Assembly: GCA_021838445.1 (NCBI GenBank)
Contig: JAKCDU010000023.1
Span: forward strand, 1-58,690
Direction: 5' to 3'
Length of the DNA: 58,690 nt
Source: Actinomycetes bacterium
Lineage (GTDB): Bacteria > Actinomycetota > Acidimicrobiia > Acidimicrobiales > Palsa-688
Numbering within the stretch: the stretch's first letter is position 1; each line of letters begins with the position of its first letter. Both the position numbers and the translations under genes were made by a program. The notes beneath the pieces are model-generated. The model did not search any database, was not told where the DNA came from, and was given only the letters and a program-made list of their open reading frames with translations. Shown here piece after piece: positions 43,747-52,449 of the stretch.

Positions 43747-43754
43747 ATGATGGT
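43747..43754. promoter_or_regulatory. Overlapping divergent -10 hexamers, hisD and the small gene at 43761
   Basis: GATGGT (43749-43754, plus) ends 6 nt before the ATG at 43761. CATCAT (43752-43747, minus) ends 7 nt before the hisD ATG at 43739. The two share four base pairs. Both fit only the loose NANNNT pattern. Confidence 0.35.
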
Positions 43755-43760
43755 ATCCCT

Positions 43761-43943
43761 ATGACTGCTCGCGCCGAACTGAGTTCCGTCGCCACCCGCC
43801 TCGGGGAGCTGGTCGGCCGCGTCGCGGAGATCGCCAACGGCCTGGGCGGCGACGACAAGGACGGGGTCGGCCCCGAACTGTTCGAAGTGGAGCGCATGTT
43901 GCGCAACGCCGAGCGTCGCCTCAGCCGGGTTCTGGACCGCTGA
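43761..43943 (+). CDS. Small helical protein of unknown function
   Basis: Predicted protein of 60 residues, mostly amphipathic helix: a Leu/Val-rich first helix (VATRLGELVGRVAEIANGL), an acidic turn (GGDDKDGVG) and a second helix ([22 protein letters not shown]). Codon third positions are GC-rich like true genes nearby. It diverges from hisD with only 12-21 bp between start codons, and its 3' end overlaps the nth 3' end by 23 bp. I do not recognise a family. Confidence 0.65.
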   Translation: MTARAELSSVATRLGELVGRVAEIANGLGGDDKDGVGPELFEVERMLRNAERRLSRVLDR

Positions 43944-44703
43944 GACGGGCCCGCCGGCCCGCCCCGCCCGGCCCGTCGGACCCCGCCTTCGCCGGGCCCC
44001 GGCGTCGGCTCCCGGCCGGCCCGGACGGGGTGGCGGCCCGGGCCACCGGAGCGGCCCGGAAGGCCGAGGGGCAGAAGTCGTTGAGCAGGCACTCCCCGCA
44101 GCTCGGCCGGCGGGCCACGCAGACCCGCCGGCCGTGCAGTATGAGCCGCAGGCCGAAACCCCCCCAGGCGGCGGGACGCAGCAGGGTGCACACCTCCGAC
44201 TCGATCTTGACCGGGTCGTCCGACCCGGTCAGTCCGAGCAGCCGGGTGAGGCGGGTCACATGGGTGTCCACGGCCAGGCCGGGCAGGTCGAAAGCCACGC
44301 TGCGAATGACGTTGCCGGTCTTGCGCCCGACCCCGGGGATGGTCACCAGCTCGTCGAGGTCCTTCGGCACCTCGCTGTCGTAGCGGTCCCGCAGGGCCGC
44401 GCCCAGGCCGATCAGGTTGCGGGCCTTGGCCCGGAAGAACCCGGTCGAGTGGATGAGGCCCTCGAGCTCCTCGGTCTGGGCTTCGGCCAGGTCGGCGGGC
44501 TCGGGATAGCGGGCGAAGAGCGCGGGTGTGACCATGTTGACCCGCTCGTCGGTGGTCTGCGCCGACAAGACGGTGGCCACGAGGAGCTGGAAGGGGGTGT
44601 CGAAGCGCAGCTCGCAGAGATCGCGCGCCGAGCCCGGATACAGCTCCGAGAGGCGCCGGTCGGTCTCCACGGCCCGGCCTCGGGGCGAACGGGGTTTCGG
44701 CAC
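43921..44703 (-). CDS. nth: Endonuclease III (DNA glycosylase/AP lyase)
   Basis: Base-excision repair enzyme removing oxidised pyrimidines. 260 residues. Helix-hairpin-helix [12 protein letters not shown] holds the catalytic Lys, and VDTHVTRL the catalytic Asp. The 4Fe-4S loop is complete: [17 protein letters not shown] (C-x6-C-x2-C-x5-C). A basic Gly/Pro/Arg-rich tail of about 45 residues is extra. GTG start at 44703 with TACGCT 6 nt upstream; an earlier start would overlap the mshD promoter. Confidence 0.95.
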   Translation of the reverse strand: MPKPRSPRGRAVETDRRLSELYPGSARDLCELRFDTPFQLLVATVLSAQTTDERVNMVTPALFARYPEPADLAEAQTEELEGLIHSTGFFRAKARNLIGLGAALRDRYDSEVPKDLDELVTIPGVGRKTGNVIRSVAFDLPGLAVDTHVTRLTRLLGLTGSDDPVKIESEVCTLLRPAAWGGFGLRLILHGRRVCVARRPSCGECLLNDFCPSAFRAAPVARAATPSGPAGSRRRGPAKAGSDGPGGAGRRARLSGPEPG

Positions 44704-44709
44704 GGTCGA

Positions 44710-44715
44710 AGCGTA
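44710..44715 (-). promoter_or_regulatory. Candidate -10 (TACGCT) for nth
   Basis: TACGCT is 6 nt before the GTG start on the minus strand, without a ribosome site. Confidence 0.45.
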
Positions 44716-44745
44716 CCGGCGGCGCGCCCGGCGCCCACCGGTCGG

Positions 44746-44751
44746 TAGCCT
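44746..44751 (+). promoter_or_regulatory. Candidate -10 (TAGCCT) for mshD-rlmN
   Basis: TAGCCT is 7 nt before the GTG at 44759 and decides that start, since no other initiation signal is near. Confidence 0.45.
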
Positions 44752-44758
44752 GCCGTCG

Positions 44759-45691
44759 GTGCACCGGATCGAGATCAAGAGCCAGTTCGGGCGGCCCGAC
44801 ATCGAGGCGGTGTCGGGGCTGCTGGCCGAAGCCGCCGAGGTGGACGCCCACGCCCCCATCGATGAGCACGCCTGGCTCGACCTGGTCCAGGGCGGCCGAG
44901 CCGGCTTCGCCGGGCTGGTGGCCTGGGACGCCGGCGACCAGCACCCCGTCGGCTACGCCCAGGTGAGCCGGGGGCACGAGAGCTGGGCGCTCGAGTACGT
45001 GGTCCACCCCCGCCACCGGACCCCCGACCATCTGATCGCTTCCGACCTGGTGGCCGCCGCCGCCCGCGTCATCGGCGAGGCCGGAGGCGGCCATGTGCAC
45101 ATGTGGGTCAACCAGCCCCGGCCCGAGCACGACCGGGTGGCGGCCTCCATCGGCCTCGTCCCCGGCCGCATCCTCTACCAGATGCGCCGCCCCCTCCCCT
45201 ACGATCTCGAGCCTCCCGATCCCGAGTTCGTGACCCGGCCCTTCCGCGTCGGAATGGACGAGAAGGCCTGGCTCGAGGTCAACAACCGGGCCTTCTCCTG
45301 GCACCCCGAGCAGGGCGGCTGGGACGTGGAAACCCTCGAGCAGCGCGAGGCGGAGCCCTGGTTCGACCCCGAGGGCTTCTTGCTCCACGAAGGTCCCGAC
45401 GGGGAGCTGGACGGGTTCTGCTGGACCAAGGTCCACGCCGACCACGATCCCCCGCTAGGCGAGATCTACGTCATCGCCGCCGACCCCCAGGCGCCCCGCC
45501 AGCCCGGTCTGGGCCGCCGCCTGGTGGTCGCCGGGCTCCACCACCTTCACCGGGTCGGCTTGTCGGTCGGCATGCTCTACGTGGACGCCGCCAACGCCCG
45601 GGCTCTCAAGCTCTACGTGGACATGGGGTTCGTGGTGAACCACCTGGACCAGGCCTACGTGGGCGATATCGCCCCCACCCATCCGTCGTGA
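44759..45691 (+). CDS. mshD: Mycothiol synthase (double-GNAT acetyltransferase)
   Basis: Acetylates the cysteine amine of Cys-GlcN-Ins to complete mycothiol, the actinobacterial thiol. 310 residues, two GNAT domains. MshD signatures are in the second: [49 protein letters not shown] and the acetyl-CoA loop [14 protein letters not shown], then [18 protein letters not shown]. The first domain (residues about 1-150) is more diverged, as usual. GTG start; stop overlaps rlmN (GTGA). Works with MscR at 8852, whose substrate is a mycothiol adduct. Confidence 0.93.
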   Translation: MHRIEIKSQFGRPDIEAVSGLLAEAAEVDAHAPIDEHAWLDLVQGGRAGFAGLVAWDAGDQHPVGYAQVSRGHESWALEYVVHPRHRTPDHLIASDLVAAAARVIGEAGGGHVHMWVNQPRPEHDRVAASIGLVPGRILYQMRRPLPYDLEPPDPEFVTRPFRVGMDEKAWLEVNNRAFSWHPEQGGWDVETLEQREAEPWFDPEGFLLHEGPDGELDGFCWTKVHADHDPPLGEIYVIAADPQAPRQPGLGRRLVVAGLHHLHRVGLSVGMLYVDAANARALKLYVDMGFVVNHLDQAYVGDIAPTHPS

Positions 45692-46827
45692 GCACAGCGG
45701 TGCCCGCCGGGGGCAGCGCCACCACCCGGCGCGGGAGTGTCAAGGGCGCGGCTCGCAGCATCTACGACCTGTCCGAGCAGGACCTGGCCCACCACCTCGC
45801 CGACCAGCCGGCCTACCGGGGCCGGCAGGTCTGGCAGGCGCTGTACGGGCAGGACCGCCGACCCGAGGAGATGACGGCCCTCCCCTTGACGGTCCGCCAC
45901 CGCCTGGCCACGGCGCTGCCGCCGGCGCTGGCGGCGACCGCCGAATCGGTCTCGGCCGACGGCGGGACGGTCAAGTGGCTGTGGTCGGGGGCCGACGGCG
46001 CCGCCGTGGAGACGGTGCTCATGCTCTACCCCGACCGGGCCACCGCCTGCGTGTCCAGCCAGGCCGGGTGCGCCATGAACTGTTCCTTCTGCGCCACCGG
46101 CCAGGCCGGCTTCCGGCGCAACCTCAGCAGCGGGGAGATCCTCGAGCAGGTCGCCGCAGCCCGCCGGCGGGCCCAACCACGGCGCCTCTCCAACATCGTG
46201 TTCATGGGGATGGGTGAGCCGCTGGCCAACTACGAGCGGGTGTGGTCGGCCGTCGAGCGGATACACGCCGACATGGGCATATCGGCCCGCCACATCACCG
46301 TGTCCACCGTCGGGATCATCCCGGGTATCCGGCGCCTGTCCCACGAGGCCCTCCCGGTCAACCTGGCGGTGTCGCTGCACGCCGCCAACGACGAACTGCG
46401 CAACCGCCTGGTGCCGGTCGGTCGGCGCTACCCCCTCGCCGACCTGGTCGAGGCCTGCCGCCAGTACACTGCGGCCAAGGGCCGGCGCCTCAGCTTCGAG
46501 TGGGCTCTCATCGCCGGGGTCAACGACCGGCCGTCCGACGCCCGGGAACTGGCCGCCATCGCCGTTCCCCTCGCCGCCCACGTGAACCTCATCCCCCTCA
46601 ACCCGACGCCGGGCTACCGGGTGCGCGGCACCGACCGCGACGGCGTCCGCCGCTTCCGGGACGACCTGCGCCGCCAGGGCGTGAACGCCACCGTGCGGGC
46701 CAACCGGGGCACCGACATCGACGCCGCCTGCGGACAGCTGGCCGCCCGCGCCGCCGGCGAGACGACCGGACCGGTCGAGCCGGGCCCGGGCGGCGGCCCG
46801 GCCAGCCCCGGCGGCCCGGTCGAGTAA
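45688..46827 (+). CDS. rlmN: 23S rRNA/tRNA adenine C2-methyltransferase (radical SAM)
   Basis: Methylates A2503 of 23S rRNA and A37 of some tRNAs. 379 residues. The radical-SAM cluster cysteines are C128, C132 and C135 (CAMNCSFC); RlmN motifs [40 protein letters not shown] and ALIAGVND are intact. GTG start at 45688 overlaps the mshD stop. The last 20 residues ([18 protein letters not shown]) are low-complexity and come from a repeated DNA segment, so the true family end is about residue 357. Confidence 0.95.
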   Translation: MSTAVPAGGSATTRRGSVKGAARSIYDLSEQDLAHHLADQPAYRGRQVWQALYGQDRRPEEMTALPLTVRHRLATALPPALAATAESVSADGGTVKWLWSGADGAAVETVLMLYPDRATACVSSQAGCAMNCSFCATGQAGFRRNLSSGEILEQVAAARRRAQPRRLSNIVFMGMGEPLANYERVWSAVERIHADMGISARHITVSTVGIIPGIRRLSHEALPVNLAVSLHAANDELRNRLVPVGRRYPLADLVEACRQYTAAKGRRLSFEWALIAGVNDRPSDARELAAIAVPLAAHVNLIPLNPTPGYRVRGTDRDGVRRFRDDLRRQGVNATVRANRGTDIDAACGQLAARAAGETTGPVEPGPGGGPASPGGPVE

Positions 46828-46881
46828 GGGCTCGGCGGGACGACCGGACCGGGACGACCAGCCCCGGCGGCCCGGTCGAGT
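46802..46881. repeat. 24-bp direct repeat spanning the rlmN stop
   Basis: A 24-bp sequence starting CCAGCCCCGGCGG and ending GGTCGAGT occurs at 46802-46825 and 46858-46881, period 56 bp; GACGACCGGACCG also recurs around it. The first copy codes the rlmN tail and its stop (GAGTAA), the second is non-coding. Confidence 0.85.
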
Positions 46882-46977
46882 CGGGCCCGGCGGGGAGGCA
46901 GGGGCGGCGAGGCGGAATTAGCCGAAGGCGGGGAGCGCTCCGGTCGCCCCGACCGCCGGTTCGGGCCCCGGGGGTGC

Positions 46978-46983
46978 CACACT
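46978..46983 (+). promoter_or_regulatory. Weak -10 (CACACT) for the membrane protein gene
   Basis: CACACT is 6 nt before the ATG at 46990; only the A and last T match the consensus. Confidence 0.25.
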
Positions 46984-46989
46984 GGTGCC

Positions 46990-47349
46990 ATGCCGTCGTC
47001 ACCGATTCGCTGGGTGAGCCGAAGCCAGCCCCAGACCCTCTCATCGGCGACCATCATCTTGTACATCAACGCCGTGCTGGGTCTGATCGGCGGCCAGCTC
47101 TGGGCGAGCTACTACGGGTTCCCCCTCGGCGCGGTGCTGGTGCTCGGCCAGGGCGCAGCCGGGCTGGGTATCGCCAACGAGAAGAAGTGGGGTTATTGGC
47201 TGGGCGTGGTGCTCGTCGCCGTCTGGGTCCTGTTCCTCATCAAGTACTTCGCCTTCGTCGACATCATCACGCTGATCTTCTATGCCGCCCTGCTGGCCCT
47301 GCTGCTGCACCGCCAGAGCCGGTCGTACCAGAAGATCTGGTTCCGCTAG
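46990..47349 (+). CDS. Small integral membrane protein of unknown function
   Basis: Protein of 119 residues with three to four predicted membrane helices: about 18-38 (SSATIILYINAVLGLIGGQL), 45-62, 67-86 (GYWLGVVLVAVWVLFLI) and 88-106. The C-terminus is basic (HRQSRSYQKIWFR), so it probably faces the cytoplasm. No family motif is recognised. It stands alone between rlmN and the MaoC gene. Confidence 0.75.
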   Translation: MPSSPIRWVSRSQPQTLSSATIILYINAVLGLIGGQLWASYYGFPLGAVLVLGQGAAGLGIANEKKWGYWLGVVLVAVWVLFLIKYFAFVDIITLIFYAALLALLLHRQSRSYQKIWFR

Positions 47350-47383
47350 CCGACCGGAATGGGGTTAGGGGGCAACCCTGACC

Positions 47384-47389
47384 TAGCCT
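47384..47389 (+). promoter_or_regulatory. Candidate -10 (TAGCCT) for the MaoC-menG-menF unit
   Basis: TAGCCT is 7 nt before the ATG at 47397, without a ribosome site. Confidence 0.45.
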
Positions 47390-47396
47390 TGGTGAC

Positions 47397-47852
47397 ATGA
47401 CCACCAAGATCGAGGGTATCGACGGCCTCAAGGCGGCTGTCGGCCAGCACGTCGGCTACAGCGCATGGCACCAGGTGACCCAGGAACAGGTCAACAAGTT
47501 CGCCGACGCCACCGGTGACCATCAGTGGATCCACGTCGACGTGGAGCGGGCCAAGGGCGGCCCCTTCGGCGGCCCCATCGCCCACGGCTATCTGACACTG
47601 TCACTGACCCCGACGCTTCTCACCGAGGTGTTCGTGGTCAGCGGGGTTTCCATGGCCATCAACTACGGCCTCAACAAGGTGCGGTTCCCGTCGCCGGTCC
47701 CGGTCGGCTCGCAGGTGCGGGCCGGTATAGAGATCGCCAGCGTGGAAGAGGTGTCGGGGGGCGCGCAGGTCGGGCTCGCCGTCACCTACGAGATCGAGGG
47801 TGGCACCAAGCCGGTGTGCGTGGCAGAGATCCTGTTCCGCTACTACCTCTGA
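47397..47852 (+). CDS. MaoC-like (R)-enoyl hydratase
   Basis: Hot-dog-fold hydratase of 151 residues. The hydratase-2 motif is complete: FADATGDHQWIHVDVERAKGGPFGGPIAHGYLTLSL condensed as Asp-x4-His with downstream GPIAHGYLTL. Strong overall likeness to mycobacterial Rv0130/HtdZ-type hydratases (from memory), which act on enoyl thioesters. It precedes menG by 11 nt, though a role in menaquinone synthesis is not implied by the family. Confidence 0.88.
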   Translation: MTTKIEGIDGLKAAVGQHVGYSAWHQVTQEQVNKFADATGDHQWIHVDVERAKGGPFGGPIAHGYLTLSLTPTLLTEVFVVSGVSMAINYGLNKVRFPSPVPVGSQVRAGIEIASVEEVSGGAQVGLAVTYEIEGGTKPVCVAEILFRYYL

Positions 47853-47863
47853 CATCACCGGCC

Positions 47864-48565
47864 GTGCACGCCGAGGGCGACCTCCCCCAGGGCGCCGAGA
47901 AGGTGGTGGCGGTGCGGACGATGTTCGACACCATCGCCCCCCGCTACGACCTGGTCAACCGGATCATGACCTTCGGACTCGACCGCCTCTGGCGGGACCG
48001 GACGGTCTCCGCCTTGGATCTCGGTCCGGGGGCGGTGGTCGTCGACCTGGCCTGCGGCACCGGTGACCTCTGCCGTGACCTGGCCGGCGCCGGTTACCAA
48101 CCGGTGGGGGTGGACCTCTCGCTGGGCATGCTCCGCCACGCCCGCACCGCCGCCCCCCTGCTGCAGGGTGACGGCACGAACCTGCCCTTCCCCGACCGTT
48201 CCGTCGACGGGGTGGTGAGCGGCTTCGCGCTGCGGAACTTCGTGGCCCTGCCGCCGGTGTTCGCCGAACTGGCCAGAGTGGTGCGGCCCGGGGGCCGGAT
48301 CGCCCTGCTCGACGTGGCGACCCCCGCCAATCCGGTCCTGCGGGCCGGTCACGGGTTGTACTTCGGCAAGGTCGTACCGAGGATCGGGGGGGCGCTGTCG
48401 GACCGGGCCGCCTACCGCTACCTGCCCCGGTCGGTGTCGTACCTGCCCCCTGGCGACACCATCTTGGAGTTGCTCCAGGCGGCCGGATTCGGGGTGACCC
48501 GGCGGCGGCTCCTCTCGGGGGGTGTCACCCAGTTGATCACCGCCACCCGGAAGGTCCTGATTTGA
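47864..48565 (+). CDS. menG: Demethylmenaquinone methyltransferase
   Basis: Last step of menaquinone synthesis, SAM-dependent C-methylation of the naphthoquinone ring. 233 residues. UbiE/MenG signatures: MFDTIAPRYDLVNRIMTFGLDRLWR, the SAM motif VVDLACGTGDLCRDL, DGVVSGFALRNFV and RYLPRSVSYLP. GTG start at 47864 is the first codon after the MaoC stop that keeps the N-terminus; no ribosome site is seen. Overlaps menF as TTGA. Confidence 0.93.
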   Translation: MHAEGDLPQGAEKVVAVRTMFDTIAPRYDLVNRIMTFGLDRLWRDRTVSALDLGPGAVVVDLACGTGDLCRDLAGAGYQPVGVDLSLGMLRHARTAAPLLQGDGTNLPFPDRSVDGVVSGFALRNFVALPPVFAELARVVRPGGRIALLDVATPANPVLRAGHGLYFGKVVPRIGGALSDRAAYRYLPRSVSYLPPGDTILELLQAAGFGVTRRRLLSGGVTQLITATRKVLI

Positions 48566-49818
48566 CCGCGCCCGCGACATTCCTCGAGGCCCGAACCGTC
48601 GCCCTCGACGAACCGCCCGACCTGCTGGCCTGCGCCGGCTCCGACGGCCTCCTGTTCCACGGCGAGACCGGCGGGTTGGCCGCCCGAGGCGAGGCCCTGC
48701 GCATCGACCTGCCCCACGGGCTGTCCGATACCGGGGCGCTGGCCGACGTGTCCCACCTGCTCCGGCGGATCTCTCGGGAAGACGACGTGCGCCTCCCCGG
48801 CACCGGACCGCTGGTGGTGGGCGCCCTGCCTTTCGACCCGTCCGCTCCCGGCCACCTGGTGGTCCCCGAGGTGATCTACGGCCGCCTCGGCCGGCAGGGG
48901 TGGGTCACGACCATCGGGGCGCACCGAGCGGGGGGAGCCGCCACCCCCACCGGGGGCCCACCGGCGCCGGTGCCGGGACCTCCCGCCGCGCCCCCCGATC
49001 GCTTCGAGTTGGTCCCGACGATGAGCCACGCCGAGTGGAAGGAAGTGGTGTCCGACGCGGTGGCGCGAATCGAGGCCGGCGAGCTCACCAAAGTGGTGCT
49101 GGCCCGCCGCATCGACATCCTGGCCAACCGGCCGTTCGTGCTCAGCGACGTCCTGGAGCGGCTGGGTGCCCTGTACCCGTCGTGCATGATCTTCTCGGTC
49201 GAGGGTTTCGTCGGCGCCAGCCCCGAGCTGCTGGTGCGCCGAGACGGGCCGCAGGTCGAGTGCCATCCCCTGGCCGGCACGGTGGCCCGCTCCGGCGACG
49301 TCCGCGGCGACGAGATCCTGGTGGCCCGCCTCATGGACTCCGCCAAGATCCGCCGGGAGCACCGACTCGTCGTGGAGGCCATCGCCGCCGCCCTCGCCCC
49401 CTACTGCGAGGAGATGGACGTTCCCGAACAGCCGTCGGTGCTGGGCCTGCGCAACGTGTCCCACCTGGCCACCCGCCTGACCGGCCGGCTGGCCGACGGT
49501 CAGAGCCCGTCGGTCCTGGAGCTGGCCGCCCGCATCCACCCCACGCCGGCCGTCGGTGGCGTGCCCACCGAGGAGGCCATCCGCTACATCCAGAAAGTGG
49601 AGGGATTCGACCGGGGTCGCTACACCGGGCCGGTCGGCTGGATGGACGCCGACGGCAACGGCAGCTTCGCGCTCGGTATCCGCTCGGCCGAGCTCGACGG
49701 GGCCACGGCGAGGATCTACGCCGGCAACGGCATCGTCGCCGGCTCCGATCCCTCCGACGAGCTGGCCGAGACCCAGCTCAAGCTGCAGGCCCTGCTGGCT
49801 GCCCTGGTCCGACCCTAG
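48562..49818 (+). CDS. menF: Isochorismate synthase
   Basis: Converts chorismate to isochorismate, the entry to menaquinone. 418 residues. Chorismate-binding core: ELTKVVLARRIDI, FVGASPELLVRRDG, HPLAGTVARSG, DSAKIRREHRLVVEAI, HPTPAVGGVPTEEAI and YAGNGIVAGSDP. The TTG start overlaps the menG stop. MenF rather than a siderophore or salicylate enzyme is inferred from the surrounding men genes. It converges on menD. Confidence 0.92.
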   Translation: MTAPATFLEARTVALDEPPDLLACAGSDGLLFHGETGGLAARGEALRIDLPHGLSDTGALADVSHLLRRISREDDVRLPGTGPLVVGALPFDPSAPGHLVVPEVIYGRLGRQGWVTTIGAHRAGGAATPTGGPPAPVPGPPAAPPDRFELVPTMSHAEWKEVVSDAVARIEAGELTKVVLARRIDILANRPFVLSDVLERLGALYPSCMIFSVEGFVGASPELLVRRDGPQVECHPLAGTVARSGDVRGDEILVARLMDSAKIRREHRLVVEAIAAALAPYCEEMDVPEQPSVLGLRNVSHLATRLTGRLADGQSPSVLELAARIHPTPAVGGVPTEEAIRYIQKVEGFDRGRYTGPVGWMDADGNGSFALGIRSAELDGATARIYAGNGIVAGSDPSDELAETQLKLQALLAALVRP

Positions 49819-49927
49819 ACCCGACCCAGGGCCTCCTCGGCCCGGGCCGCGGTACCGGCCCTTCGGTCAGGACGGCTGCCACCGGCCCATTCCCAGCCTG
49901 CGCCGCGAGCCGTCCCCCGATGGCCGA

Positions 49928-51664
49928 TCAGCCCAGCGCCGCGGTCACCTCGGAGCCCACCGCGGCTACGAGGCGGTCGTGAGCCGCCACGTTGGTCGCC
50001 CGGTCGGAGCGGACCACTCCCACGGCCACGCCCGCCGGGCCCCCGGCGAGGAAGCGGCCGAGGTCGTCCCGGTCGGCCAGGGTCTCGGCGCCCACCCCGT
50101 AGGCGGCGGCCAGAGCGACCAGGTCCACGCCGTGGGGCGTGCCCCAGTACCGCTCGAAGCGTTCCGGCGCCAGGTGCCCGGCCTGGGGCAGGAACGAGAA
50201 GATGCCTCCGCCGTCGTTATCCACGACTACCAGGCGGAGGTCCACGTCTCGCTGCGCCGCCCACAGCAGGGCGCCGGCGTCGTAGAGGAAGGCCAGGTCG
50301 CCGAGCAGGCCGACGGTCCGGCCCCGGGGGGCGGCCAGCGCCGCTCCGATGGCGGTGGAGACCACCCCGTCTATCCCGTTGGCCCCCCGGTTGGAGAGGA
50401 CCCGGCCGCCCCGACCGGCCCGGCCATACCACTCGACGTCGCGTACCGGCATCGACGATGACACCACAAGGGTCCCGTCGGGCTGCACCGCGTCGAGGGC
50501 GGCGACCGCCACCGCCGGCTCCGACAGAGCCAGCTCCCCGCCGGGCCCGAGGAGCCCGTCGATCGCCCGCCGGGCCGCCGCGTCGGCGTGTGACCACAGC
50601 CGCAGCCAGTCCCTGTCGGGCGAGTGGTCGCCGCTCAGCGCGCCGGCGAGCGCGGCAGCGGTCGTGCGGGCCACCACCGCGGCCCGGCGGTCGGGATCGG
50701 CCCAGCGGCCCCACGGGTCGCAGAGCACCTGGGGGACCGACGGGGGCAGGGCGGCCAACCACTGGCTGAGGACCTTCGACGCCCACGGGGCGCCGATCCT
50801 CAGCACCACGTCGGGGGTCTCGCTCGCCACGCGGCCCACCCGCAGCAGCGAGTCGGCGGTGGACACCACCAGCGGCGACCCCACCCGGCAGCCCGACCGG
50901 GGCTCGGCCAGGACCGGCCAGCCCAGCGCCTCGGCCAGGGCCAGCACCGCGTCGGGACCGCCCGGCTGGTCGGCCCCGGACCCGGCGACGATCAGACCCC
51001 GGCCACCGGCGAGACGGCCGAGGAGGGCGGCCAGCTCAGCAACGGGCGCCGCCGGAGGGGGCGGGGCCAGGTGCCAGGGAGCCCCGTCGGGACGGCCGGG
51101 AGGGGCGTCGAAGGCCTCGGGACGGCCGATCAGCGGCTCCCGGAAAGCCAGGTTCAGGTGCACTGGACCGGGCCCGCTGGCATGCCCGAGCGCCTCGGCC
51201 ACGCAGCGCGAGGCGAGCGATCGCCACGACCCGGCCATCGCCTCGTCGGCTACGCCCGGTTCGACCGACCATCTGACGGCAGCCGCGAACAGGCCGACCT
51301 GCTCGACGGTCTGAGGCGCCCCGACGTGGTGCAGCTCGGGGGGCCGGTCAGTGGTGACGGCGATGAGCGGCAACAGCGCCTGGGAGGCTTCGACCACGGC
51401 GGGGTGCAACTCGACCGAGGCGGTCCCGCTGGTGGTGACCACCACTGCCGGGCGGCCCGTCGCCAGCCCGAGGCCCAAAGCCACGAAACCGGCCGATCGC
51501 TCGTCGAGCACCACCGTCACCCGGATACGTCGGTCGGCGTCGAGGGCCAGGACCATCGGGGTGGAGCGCGATCCGGGGGCGACCACTGCGTCGGTCACCC
51601 CGGCCCGGGCCCACTCGTCGCAGAGCACGGCGCAGAACGCGGCCTGAACGTCGCTCGGGCTCAT
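49928..51664 (-). CDS. menD: SEPHCHC synthase (MenD)
   Basis: ThDP enzyme joining isochorismate and 2-oxoglutarate. 578 residues. Motifs: DERSAGFVALGLGLATGRPAVVVTTSGTA, TDRPPELHHVGAPQTVEQ, SSSMPVRDVEWYGR, SNRGANGIDG and the ThDP/Mg motif VVDNDGGGIFSFLPQ. The ATG at 51664 is only 14 bp from the divergent menH start. Confidence 0.95.
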   Translation of the reverse strand: MSPSDVQAAFCAVLCDEWARAGVTDAVVAPGSRSTPMVLALDADRRIRVTVVLDERSAGFVALGLGLATGRPAVVVTTSGTASVELHPAVVEASQALLPLIAVTTDRPPELHHVGAPQTVEQVGLFAAAVRWSVEPGVADEAMAGSWRSLASRCVAEALGHASGPGPVHLNLAFREPLIGRPEAFDAPPGRPDGAPWHLAPPPPAAPVAELAALLGRLAGGRGLIVAGSGADQPGGPDAVLALAEALGWPVLAEPRSGCRVGSPLVVSTADSLLRVGRVASETPDVVLRIGAPWASKVLSQWLAALPPSVPQVLCDPWGRWADPDRRAAVVARTTAAALAGALSGDHSPDRDWLRLWSHADAAARRAIDGLLGPGGELALSEPAVAVAALDAVQPDGTLVVSSSMPVRDVEWYGRAGRGGRVLSNRGANGIDGVVSTAIGAALAAPRGRTVGLLGDLAFLYDAGALLWAAQRDVDLRLVVVDNDGGGIFSFLPQAGHLAPERFERYWGTPHGVDLVALAAAYGVGAETLADRDDLGRFLAGGPAGVAVGVVRSDRATNVAAHDRLVAAVGSEVTAALG

Positions 51665-51678
51665 GGCAGCATCGGGGC

Positions 51679-52437
51679 ATGATCAGCTACGAGCAGACCG
51701 GCTCGGGACCGCCGCTGGTGATGCTGCACGGCTTCACCCAGTCGGCCCGGACCTGGGGCAAGGCGGCCGACGCGCTGGCCGCCTCGCACCGGCTGCTGCT
51801 CGTCGACGCTCCCGGCCACGGCCGCTCGGCCGGGGTGACCGCCGATCTGACCACCGGGGCCGACCTGATGGCCCGGGCGGTCGGGCCGGTGGCGGGGCCG
51901 GCCGCTTGGCTCGGCTACTCCATGGGCGGCCGCTTCGCCCTCCACGTGGCCCTCGGCCATCCCGACCTGGTGGACCGCCTGATCCTGGTCAGCACCACCG
52001 CCGGTATCGCCGACGCCGACGAGCGCGCCGCCCGCCGGCAGTGGGACGAGGACCTGGCCCGGCGGGTGGAGAGCGAGGGCGTCGGGCCGTTCGTGACCTG
52101 GTGGCTGCGCCAACCGCTGTTCGCCACCCTCCCCGAGGAGTCGGCTCAGATGGAAGGCCGCATGGGCGGTGACGCGGCGGGGCTGGCGGCCAGCCTGCGC
52201 CTGGCCGGCACGGGCGCCCAGGAGCCGTTGTGGGCGAGGCTGGACGAGCTGGCCATGCCGGTGCTGGTCGTAGCCGGCCGGCTCGACACCAGGTACGTGG
52301 ACCTGGCCGAGCGGCTGGTCGAGGCCATAGGGCCCAACGCCTCGATCCGGGTGATCGAAGAAGCCGGTCACGCCTGCCACCTCGAGCAGCCGGAGCGCTT
52401 CACCGACCTCGTCGCCGGCTGGCTGGCCGAGCCGTAA
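51679..52437 (+). CDS. menH: Alpha/beta hydrolase, probable SHCHC synthase (MenH)
   Basis: Lyase of the alpha/beta hydrolase fold, 252 residues, predicted to release pyruvate from the MenD product. Ser nucleophile in LGYSMGGRFAL, Asp in AGRLDTRYVDLA, His in EAGHACHLEQPE. VMLHGFTQSARTW and APGHGRSAG match MenH enzymes closely. The men context makes MenH the best call; a generic hydrolase is the alternative. Confidence 0.87.
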   Translation: MISYEQTGSGPPLVMLHGFTQSARTWGKAADALAASHRLLLVDAPGHGRSAGVTADLTTGADLMARAVGPVAGPAAWLGYSMGGRFALHVALGHPDLVDRLILVSTTAGIADADERAARRQWDEDLARRVESEGVGPFVTWWLRQPLFATLPEESAQMEGRMGGDAAGLAASLRLAGTGAQEPLWARLDELAMPVLVVAGRLDTRYVDLAERLVEAIGPNASIRVIEEAGHACHLEQPERFTDLVAGWLAEP

Positions 52438-52449
52438 CGGCACCGGCGC

